From positions 1-20,164 of the IMG/VR virus record IMGVR_UViG_3300020380_000013: a stretch of 20,164 nt of DNA; one strand, 5' to 3'. How positions within the stretch are numbered: position 1 is the first letter of the stretch; the number at the start of each line of letters is the position of its first letter. Of this stretch, positions 1 to 4,569 are shown one piece after another. The position numbers were made by a program, and so were the translations under genes. The notes under the pieces were generated by a model. It had not been told where the DNA came from. It ran no database searches and saw only the letters and a list, made by a program, of their open reading frames with translations. This stretch comes from a virus.

Positions 1-1
1 G

Positions 2-58
2 GAAATAAATATGCTTGCGTGTCTTACCGAAATTATGGTGGAGTGTGAATTCAAATGA
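2..58 (+). CDS. 44: Sliding-clamp loader large subunit gp44, C-terminal end only
   Basis: An open frame enters from the left edge and stops at 56-58. Its last 18 residues run EINMLACLTEIMVECEFK. Compared from memory with the T4 gp44 C-terminus (ELHLAYLFIQLACEMQWK) the two align without gaps, sharing the first Glu, a Glu five residues from the end and the final aromatic-Lys pair. gp44 is the AAA+ ATPase subunit that, with gp62, opens and loads the gp45 clamp on primer-template DNA. The identification is supported by gp62 and RegA downstream, as in T4. The stop overlaps the next start codon (ATGA at 55-58), so translation is probably coupled. Only the tail is visible; the ATPase motifs lie outside the window. 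Confidence 0.72.
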   Translation, partial: EINMLACLTEIMVECEFK

Positions 59-348
59 TTGATGTAAAACTTATTCGTATTGTGACTGGTGAAGAAATCA
101 TCGCAGAGGTTGTCTCTGAAGATGAAAATAATATCACCGTCAAAAATGGTCTGGTGGTCCTTCCCAATGCAACTGGTGTAGGATTTGCTCAGTGGGCAAC
201 TGTGATTGATCCTGATAATCCAGAAGTTACAATGAAACAACAACATATTGTATATGTTGTTGCTGTACAAGAAGATGTTGCCAAGAAATACAATGAAATG
301 TTTGGTAGCAAATTAGTAACGCCGTCTAGTAAAAAACTAATTGTATGA
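55..348 (+). CDS. Small Sm-like (LSm-type) protein, copy A
   Basis: A 97-residue protein. It starts VKLIRIVTGEEIIAEVV, a hydrophobic strand, a Gly turn (G12) and a second strand, followed by a charged turn and ITVKNGLVVL. This is the pattern of the Sm1 half of the Sm/Hfq small beta-barrel fold. Two other genes in the window (3993-4373 and 4312-4569) begin the same way, so it belongs to a local paralogous family. It overlaps the gp44 stop by four bases and the next gene by four bases, inside the clamp-loader operon. RNA binding or ring formation would be expected if it is a true Sm fold, but that is inference; no Sm2 motif is obvious by eye. Conserved but uncharacterised small proteins of this sort are common in marine T4-like phages. 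Confidence 0.6.
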   Translation: MIDVKLIRIVTGEEIIAEVVSEDENNITVKNGLVVLPNATGVGFAQWATVIDPDNPEVTMKQQHIVYVVAVQEDVAKKYNEMFGSKLVTPSSKKLIV

Positions 349-554
349 AATCCGCAAAAGAAAAAATTAGAGCACAAGTCAAATCTAAGTGGTATTACAT
401 TTTCTGGGGTACTGCTACGGTATCTGTTGTTCTTGGACAACTTTATGTTGGCACAGGATACCGATACATGTATGATGGTATGCAAGAATTACTACAAAAG
501 GTTGATGGAGTGCTTCTCCATGCTAACCCTGATAAAGGACCTAATTATCTCTGA
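345..554 (+). CDS. Small single-pass membrane protein, unknown function
   Basis: A 69-residue protein with a basic N-terminus (KSAKEKIRAQVKSK), then one hydrophobic stretch at about residues 16-39 (WYYIFWGTATVSVVLG onward), then a short polar C-terminus. The positive-inside rule would place the N-terminus in the cytoplasm. The start overlaps the previous stop (ATGA) and its own stop overlaps the methylase start (TGATG at 552-556), so it is tightly locked into the operon and likely real despite its size. I recognise no family. A membrane role such as superinfection exclusion or host-membrane interaction is possible, but nothing in the sequence decides it. Confidence 0.6.
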   Translation: MKSAKEKIRAQVKSKWYYIFWGTATVSVVLGQLYVGTGYRYMYDGMQELLQKVDGVLLHANPDKGPNYL

Positions 555-1429
555 TGAAAGCACTGAAAACCCCTCTTCGTTATCCTGGTGGTAAATCCAA
601 AGCCATCAAAACTCTGTCTGCTTGGTATCCCAAAGTAATTTCAGAGTATCGTGAACCCTTTATTGGTGGGGGTTCCATTGCTATCGACGTAACAAAATCT
701 AATCCAAGTATTCCCATTTGGATTAATGATCTGTATGTGCCACTTTATAACTTCTGGGTCCAACTACGGGATCGTGGTCAGGACCTTTCTGAGAGTGTCA
801 GAGAGCAGAAAGAGAAGATGCTTGAGAGTGGCACTCAAGAGGAGAAAGACAAGTTTGCAAGGGCACTGTTTGATCAGTATGCTGCTGAGATTGATACTTA
901 TGATGACTTTCAGAAGGCAGTTGCTTTCTTTATCATGAATAAGTGTAGTTTCTCTGGTATGACTGAGAACAGCACTTTCTCTCGCACTGCTGCTAATTCT
1001 AATTTTTCTTTGGCTGGTGCAGATAAACTATATTGGTTCTCCAATCTTATCAAAGATTGGAAAATTACTAACATTGATTACTCTAAAGTAATGAATGCTG
1101 ATGGTCCTAAGAATACTTTTGTATTTCTTGATCCTCCTTATGATATCAAAGATTTTCTTTATGGAAAGGATCGTGAGATGCACAAATCATTTGACCATGA
1201 AGTATTTGCTGAGAACGTTTACAAGTGTCCTCACAACTTTATGATCACTTACAATGTGAATGATCGTCTTCTTGAGTTGTATAAAGATTATCACCTTGAG
1301 TATTGGAAACTACGTTACTCTATGGTTCATCGTGGTGATAAGAATACTCAGGACAATGTAAAGACCGAACTTCTGGTCACTAACTATTCCCTTACTCCTA
1401 AGACACCTCTGGAGGAGCAATGGAACTGA
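554..1429 (+). CDS. dam: DNA adenine N6-methyltransferase (D12 class, Dam-like)
   Basis: A 291-residue protein of the D12-class adenine methylases, which transfer a methyl group from S-adenosylmethionine to the N6 of adenine in DNA. Visible motifs: TPLRYPGGKSK near residue 6, the SAM-binding PFIGGGS at 35-41, and the catalytic FLDPPY with D193-P194-P195-Y196. The order motif I then IV is that of the alpha group, as in Escherichia coli Dam and T4 Dam. The length is near that of the family (about 260-290). It is coupled to the upstream gene by TGATG and overlaps the gp62 start by ten bases. The target sequence cannot be read from the protein; GATC is the usual Dam target. Its place inside the clamp-loader operon is notable. 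Likely roles are protection from host restriction or marking of phage DNA. Confidence 0.9.
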   Translation: MKALKTPLRYPGGKSKAIKTLSAWYPKVISEYREPFIGGGSIAIDVTKSNPSIPIWINDLYVPLYNFWVQLRDRGQDLSESVREQKEKMLESGTQEEKDKFARALFDQYAAEIDTYDDFQKAVAFFIMNKCSFSGMTENSTFSRTAANSNFSLAGADKLYWFSNLIKDWKITNIDYSKVMNADGPKNTFVFLDPPYDIKDFLYGKDREMHKSFDHEVFAENVYKCPHNFMITYNVNDRLLELYKDYHLEYWKLRYSMVHRGDKNTQDNVKTELLVTNYSLTPKTPLEEQWN

Positions 1430-1788
1430 AAGATTGGTTGAACTCTATTAACTTTAACAAGGAAGATCTAAGTGCGGACATTAGCTCTTACCCTCCATAT
1501 ATCATTAATCGTTGTCTGTCTGGGCACCTTGATTGTGTCATGTTTGCTAATGAAATGAACAAACATCATTTCTTAGATAAGGATATGCAATATTCTTTTT
1601 ATCTAAATACTTTGAGGAAAAAGAAGAGATTCTCTCCCTGGCTCCGAAAGGATAAAGTCACGGACCTAGAATGTATCAAAAAGTATTATGGATACAGTAA
1701 TGAAAAAGCATCTCAAGCTTTGAAAATCCTGACACAAGAACAAATCAACTTTATTAAACAACGACTTGACACTGGAGGAATGAAATGA
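1420..1788 (+). CDS. 62: Sliding-clamp loader small subunit gp62
   Basis: A 122-residue protein recognised as the T4 gp62 family by its content (LKDWLNSINFNKEDL, SSYPPYIINRCLSGHLDCVMFANEMNKHHFLDKDMQYSFYLN in two parts) and its place directly before RegA. The SSYPPYIINRCLS segment is characteristic. gp62 forms a complex with four gp44 subunits and positions them for clamp opening; it has no ATPase motif of its own, and none is seen here. It is shorter than T4 gp62 (187), as is usual in marine relatives. A strong Shine-Dalgarno (GGAGGAG, 1410-1416) lies inside the end of the methylase gene, so it can be initiated independently, consistent with the need for a set subunit ratio to gp44. Confidence 0.88.
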   Translation: MELKDWLNSINFNKEDLSADISSYPPYIINRCLSGHLDCVMFANEMNKHHFLDKDMQYSFYLNTLRKKKRFSPWLRKDKVTDLECIKKYYGYSNEKASQALKILTQEQINFIKQRLDTGGMK

Positions 1789-2222
1789 GTACTACGGTAG
1801 AACCTACGGTACAGTGGTCTCAGGATCAAATGGTGGAAGTGCTTCTGAATGAACCAGATGATTTCCTAAAGGTTCGTGAGACTCTTACACGCATCGGAGT
1901 TGCATCACGCAAAGAGAAGAAACTCTATCAATCATGCCATATTTTGCATAAGCAAGGAAGATACTTTATCGTTCATTTTAAGGAACTGTTTGCCCTGGAT
2001 GGCAAACATGCCAATCTGACTATCAATGATGTTCAGAGACGTAACCGTATTGCTAAACTGCTTGCAGATTGGGGTCTGATTACAATCGTCAAACCAGACT
2101 CTGTAATGGATATTGCTCCTCTGAACCAGATCAAGGTGCTTGCATATAAGGATAAGTCGGACTGGATTCTGGAGCAGAAATATAATATCGGTAAGAAAGG
2201 CAAGACCCAGGAAACCGAATAA
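1785..2222 (+). CDS. regA: RegA translational repressor
   Basis: A 145-residue protein containing the RegA hallmark DDFLKVRETLTRIGVAS, then KEKKLYQSCHILHKQGRYF and IVHFKELFALDGK, nearly identical to T4 RegA from its fourth residue on. RegA binds AU-rich sites around start codons of early phage mRNAs and blocks ribosome binding, including those of the clamp-loader and polymerase genes. Compared with T4 (122 residues) there is about a 15-residue N-terminal extension (MSTTVEPTVQWSQDQ) and a polar C-terminal tail. The start overlaps the gp62 stop by four bases and is preceded by GGAGGA a few bases upstream. It is the last gene of this operon: a hairpin terminator follows 50 bases after the stop. 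Confidence 0.97.
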   Translation: MSTTVEPTVQWSQDQMVEVLLNEPDDFLKVRETLTRIGVASRKEKKLYQSCHILHKQGRYFIVHFKELFALDGKHANLTINDVQRRNRIAKLLADWGLITIVKPDSVMDIAPLNQIKVLAYKDKSDWILEQKYNIGKKGKTQETE

Positions 2223-2272
2223 ATAAACCTGCGATCTTTCGTGCGGTCGCTTCAAAAGTCGGAAACCCGAAT

Positions 2273-2303
2273 CCCAGGACGTGCTTGACACTCCTGGGGT
2301 TTT
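2273..2303 (+). terminator. Rho-independent terminator after regA
   Basis: CCCAGGA (2273-2279) pairs perfectly with TCCTGGG (2292-2298). Inside, GTG (2281-2283) pairs with CAC (2289-2291) around the loop CTTGA, with one bulged C at 2280. TTTT follows at 2300-2303. The U-tract is short, so termination may be partial. The loop and inner stem carry the -35 box of the next promoter. Confidence 0.75.
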
Positions 2304-2313
2304 CCCTTATAAT
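2285..2313 (+). promoter_or_regulatory. Consensus sigma70-type early promoter
   Basis: TTGACA at 2285-2290 and TATAAT at 2308-2313 are both perfect consensus boxes, separated by exactly 17 bases. Transcription would start at about 2320. This is the strongest host-type promoter in the window and should fire immediately after infection. It drives the gene at 2359. The -35 box sits within the terminator hairpin of the upstream operon. Confidence 0.9.
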
Positions 2314-2319
2314 ATGTGG

Positions 2320-2342
2320 GTAAACAAGCCTGACGGCTTTAC
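2320..2342 (+). promoter_or_regulatory. 5'-leader hairpin of the early transcript
   Basis: AAGCC (2326-2330) and GGCTT (2335-2339) form a stem with loop TGAC, extended below by GTA (2320-2322) with TAC (2340-2342) across a three-base bulge. The stem begins at the predicted transcription start, so it could protect the 5' end of the mRNA or affect translation. No Shine-Dalgarno is seen between it and the ATG at 2359. Confidence 0.4.
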
Positions 2343-2358
2343 AACCCTCAAAACTAAA

Positions 2359-3339
2359 ATGTTTATCAAAATTCCCAAGAAAGGCGTGCCCGCCAACATT
2401 AGGAAACAAGTGGAAGCAGCACTTCCAGAACCTCTGGTTGTTGCTGGATGGAAATTTGTACGATATGTTTGGCGTCGTCTTGATCAGGTCAACACCAAGG
2501 ATGCTGATGGAAACAGTGACAACACTGTTCGTATTGGTGGCACTGGTGCAAACGATGTTCTAAAAAACTCCCTTGCAAAAGGTATTAATACTTCTAAACT
2601 TACTCCCTCAATCTTTCCAGATGACAATCTGTTGAACGGATTTAACCGATTTAAGAACCTTGCTCTTAATGGATATGAAGAGTGGATCTTTGCAGAATAT
2701 GAAATTGACGAGTCCACTAAAACTGAGTTCCAAGTAACTAAGCAAGATTTCATTGATGATTTCCGTGCTGCTGCTAATGGTGGTGACGGTGCAAAGGTTA
2801 TTACCAAAGAAGAACTTATCGAACTTGGTCGCAAACGTTTTGAAAGCCGACCTGACCGCAGTAAGAAAGCAGTTGCTCGTTGGGTTCATAGTCTCGACTT
2901 GAATCTTTCTAATGAGCAAGTCAATGGCATTGCACAGACGGTCTCAAAAGATTTTGCTCGTCGTGGTATCATCAACTCTTTTACCCGTGAGGAAGCTGAG
3001 ACTCATGTTGCAAAAAAAGGATTTGGTGCTGATGTCTTGAATACTAAAGACAGCACTCGTACTCTTCGTATGTTCCCTAAGATTATGAAGAACTATGTAA
3101 ACAATGGAACTATTTTTAGGTACGTTGATTATAATAGTGATGCTACAACTCACAAAGAGATTGATGATGGACGTTATGATTCTCAAAAAGAATTGATGAC
3201 TATGCATAATTTGTGTTTAAAGTATGCAGCTACCGTTCAATTGAATGATGGTAAAATTTCTTGGGAACGTCTTGGTGGTTTGGCACAAAAAATTGGTGCT
3301 GAAAAGGAAGGAACTGATGGTCTTGCGGTTGACTGCTGA
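2359..3339 (+). CDS. Hypothetical early protein, possible ParB-like domain
   Basis: A 326-residue protein beginning MFIKIPKKGVPANIRKQ. The frame stays open upstream to a GTG at 2281, but that would run through the terminator and promoter; the ATG at 2359 lies 39 bases after the predicted transcript start and is preferred. Residues of about 90-115 read FPDDNLLNGFNRFKNLALNGYEEW, which resembles the ParB/sulfiredoxin-fold signature (a Leu-Leu/Val-x-Gly-x-x-Arg strand-turn followed by a helix and Gly). The rest is charged and helical with no motif I recognise. It is a single-gene transcription unit: its own strong early promoter in front, a terminator behind. The early timing suggests a role in host takeover or DNA handling. 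The ParB similarity is by eye only and could be coincidental. Confidence 0.6.
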   Translation: MFIKIPKKGVPANIRKQVEAALPEPLVVAGWKFVRYVWRRLDQVNTKDADGNSDNTVRIGGTGANDVLKNSLAKGINTSKLTPSIFPDDNLLNGFNRFKNLALNGYEEWIFAEYEIDESTKTEFQVTKQDFIDDFRAAANGGDGAKVITKEELIELGRKRFESRPDRSKKAVARWVHSLDLNLSNEQVNGIAQTVSKDFARRGIINSFTREEAETHVAKKGFGADVLNTKDSTRTLRMFPKIMKNYVNNGTIFRYVDYNSDATTHKEIDDGRYDSQKELMTMHNLCLKYAATVQLNDGKISWERLGGLAQKIGAEKEGTDGLAVDC

Positions 3340-3356
3340 TAACCGAATAAAAAATT

Positions 3357-3381
3357 ACGGGGTTCACTACCCCGTTTTTTT
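3357..3381 (+). terminator. Rho-independent terminator after the early gene
   Basis: ACGGGGT (3357-3363) pairs perfectly with ACCCCGT (3369-3375) around a five-base loop TCACT, followed by seven T (3375-3381). A strong, textbook terminator. Confidence 0.93.
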
Positions 3382-3392
3382 ATGTTCTGTGC

Positions 3393-3400
3393 TATAAATA
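3393..3400 (+). promoter_or_regulatory. T4-type late promoter of hsp20
   Basis: TATAAATA, an exact match to the T4 late promoter box recognised by the gp55 sigma factor, lies 12 bases after the terminator and 59 bases before the hsp20 start. There is no convincing -35 box, as expected for late promoters. Confidence 0.75.
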
Positions 3401-3427
3401 TGTGTGGATGCCTTCGGGGTCCACACA
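3401..3427 (+). promoter_or_regulatory. Leader hairpin with a UUCG tetraloop, hsp20 mRNA
   Basis: TGTGTGGA (3401-3408) pairs perfectly with TCCACACA (3420-3427). Within it CC (3411-3412) and GG (3417-3418) close a TTCG loop. There is no U-tract, so it is not a terminator. It lies directly downstream of the late box and 33 bases before the start codon, leaving the Shine-Dalgarno free. A role in mRNA stability or temperature-dependent folding is possible. Confidence 0.6.
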
Positions 3428-3459
3428 ATCAAATCTCGCTTAGTAAAGGAGAAGTACAA

Positions 3460-3894
3460 ATGGGAAACCTGATGAAGTACAACGCTGCCGACATATCGCA
3501 GTTGCTAGATCGGATAAATAAGAATAGTATTGGTATGGATGAATATTTTGGTAAGTTGTTTGACCTTCACGAAACAACTTCCAATTATCCGCCATATAAC
3601 CTAGTGACAGTCAGCAACGTTGAATCTAGACTGGAACTAGCACTAGCAGGATTCAAAAAGAAGCAAGTCAATGTCTACACACAAGACGGAAAACTCTTTG
3701 TCGAAGGACAACGAGAAGATGGAGAAACTGGAACAGAATACGTCCATAGAGGAGTGGCTCAAAGATCTTTCACTAGATCATGGACCCTCAGTGACGAGAC
3801 GGAAGTTAGATCAGTTAGCTTTGAGGATGGGTTGTTGAGTATTACACTTGGTAGGATTGTTCCTACTCATCACCAGAGGAAAGACTGGTTCTAA
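3460..3894 (+). CDS. hsp20: Small heat-shock protein, Hsp20/alpha-crystallin family
   Basis: A 144-residue small heat-shock protein. After an N-terminal arm (about residues 1-40), PPYNLVTVSNVESRLELALAGF, VNVYTQDGKLFVEGQ, the FTRSWTLSDETEV segment and DGLLSITL follow the alpha-crystallin domain order strand by strand. Such proteins are ATP-independent holdases that keep unfolding proteins soluble; hsp20 is a recurrent core gene of marine T4-like phages. The start at 3460 is chosen over an upstream in-frame ATG at 3382 because AAAGGAGAA precedes it at 3446-3454 and because 3382 lies between the terminator and the late promoter. The classic C-terminal I-x-I/V motif is represented at most by GRIVP near the end. 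It stands alone between two terminators. Confidence 0.93.
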   Translation: MGNLMKYNAADISQLLDRINKNSIGMDEYFGKLFDLHETTSNYPPYNLVTVSNVESRLELALAGFKKKQVNVYTQDGKLFVEGQREDGETGTEYVHRGVAQRSFTRSWTLSDETEVRSVSFEDGLLSITLGRIVPTHHQRKDWF

Positions 3895-3917
3895 ATACTA
3901 TTGAATATCGTCGCCGC

Positions 3918-3959
3918 AGAGGGGCAACTGGCACAATCCAGTTGACGCCCCTCTTTTTT
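3918..3959 (+). terminator. Rho-independent terminator after hsp20
   Basis: AGAGGGGC (3918-3925) pairs with GCCCCTCT (3947-3954), and inside it AACTGG (3926-3931) pairs with CCAGTT (3938-3943) around a CACAAT loop, with GAC bulged. A run of T covers 3954-3959. A very stable two-tier terminator; its 3' arm carries the -35 box of the next promoter. Confidence 0.93.
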
Positions 3960-3970
3960 ATTGCTAAAAT
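3942..3970 (+). promoter_or_regulatory. Sigma70-type early promoter of the replication operon
   Basis: TTGACG (3942-3947) and TAAAAT (3965-3970), each one base from consensus, are separated by exactly 17 bases. The -35 box lies in the 3' side of the upstream terminator, repeating the arrangement at 2273-2313. The predicted start is about 3977, 16 bases before the first gene. It would transcribe the Sm-like genes, gp43, UvsX and gp41. Confidence 0.72.
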
Positions 3971-3992
3971 ACAGATGAGGAAATACTGAGTT

Positions 3993-4373
3993 ATGACTAT
4001 TAAACTTTTGCTTTTGAAGTCGGGTGAAGATATGATTGCCGACATTAGTGAAATGGCATATGGTGAAGATGATGATCGACGAGTTGTTGGTTATTATCTA
4101 AATAAACCTTGTGTAATTAAGATGCGGGATCCTAATACTCTTGATGATATGAGTGAGGGTCGTGGAAGAAAAGCAGGTTTTGAAGTATCCCTGTTTCCCT
4201 GGATACCACTGTCTGCTGATGAAAATATCCCAATCCCAGCTGATTGGCTAGTAACAATGGTAGAACCCACTGCTAAATTAACCGAAATGTATGTTGAGGA
4301 CATCGTAAAGTATGGAAAAGATAATCAAGGCAATAGTTCTGACAAACAACAAAGTCCTAGTAAGTCAGATTGA
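3993..4373 (+). CDS. Small Sm-like (LSm-type) protein, copy B
   Basis: A 126-residue protein starting IKLLLLKSGEDMIADISE, the same strand-Gly-strand opening as the gene at 55 (KLIRIVTGEEIIAEVV), and with YLNKPCVIKM where that protein has VKNGLVVL. A second block, FEVSLFPWIPLSADENIPIP followed by WLVTMVEP, may provide the later strands of a small beta-barrel. The last 20 residues are polar and rich in Ser, Gln and Lys, a disordered tail. It is preceded by AGGAAA (3978-3983) and is the first gene after the early promoter. It overlaps the next gene, also Sm-like, by 62 bases in another frame. Function unknown; an RNA-binding or replisome-associated role would be inference from fold and position only. 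Confidence 0.65.
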   Translation: MTIKLLLLKSGEDMIADISEMAYGEDDDRRVVGYYLNKPCVIKMRDPNTLDDMSEGRGRKAGFEVSLFPWIPLSADENIPIPADWLVTMVEPTAKLTEMYVEDIVKYGKDNQGNSSDKQQSPSKSD

Positions 4374-4569
4374 TGAAGTTGGTGCTGATGTTGGTGAACC
4401 AGATTGTAAACTGACCAATCCTTATATATTGAAGGATGATGGTACAATGGAACCCTGGTTACTCAGTGTCTCTCGTCAAGACATTTTTATGATCAGTTCT
4501 GATAAGATCCTAACTCTTACAGAACCAATGCCCACCCTAGTTGAAAAGTACGAAGAGTTAACTAAGTAA
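4312..4569 (+). CDS. Small Sm-like (LSm-type) protein, copy C
   Basis: An 85-residue protein, IIKAIVLTNNKVLVSQIDEV at the start, then CKLTNPYILK and a final strand region (ISSDKILTLTEPMPTLVEKYEEL). It aligns with the two other Sm-like proteins in the first two strands and in the N/K-x-P-x-I-L strand; the usual Gly of the first turn is replaced by Asn-Asn. The start lies 62 bases inside the previous gene; no strong ribosome site is seen, so it is probably translated by coupling. Its stop overlaps the polymerase start (TAATG at 4567-4571), so its translation level may set that of gp43. In T4 no gene of this kind precedes gene 43. Confidence 0.65.
   Translation: MEKIIKAIVLTNNKVLVSQIDEVGADVGEPDCKLTNPYILKDDGTMEPWLLSVSRQDIFMISSDKILTLTEPMPTLVEKYEELTK

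Noticed and set aside
4-11. AATAAATA within the last codons of gp44
   Set aside because: It lies in coding sequence of an early operon; the eight-base box is expected by chance now and then at this base composition.
2218-2225. AATAAATA overlapping the regA stop as a late promoter
   Set aside because: It is followed within 50 bases by the regA terminator and no gene lies between, so a transcript from it would end at once. Likely chance in AT-rich DNA.
2281-2358. GTG-initiated upstream extension of the 2359 gene
   Set aside because: It would run through the terminator hairpin and the -10 box; the predicted transcript starts at about 2320, so codons before it cannot be on that mRNA.
3382-3459. 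Upstream ATG at 3382 for hsp20
   Set aside because: It precedes the late promoter and the leader hairpin and adds residues unlike an Hsp20 N-terminus; a good ribosome site sits before 3460.
3890-3897. TCTAAATA at the end of hsp20 as a late promoter
   Set aside because: One mismatch at the conserved second position and a terminator follows 20 bases later.
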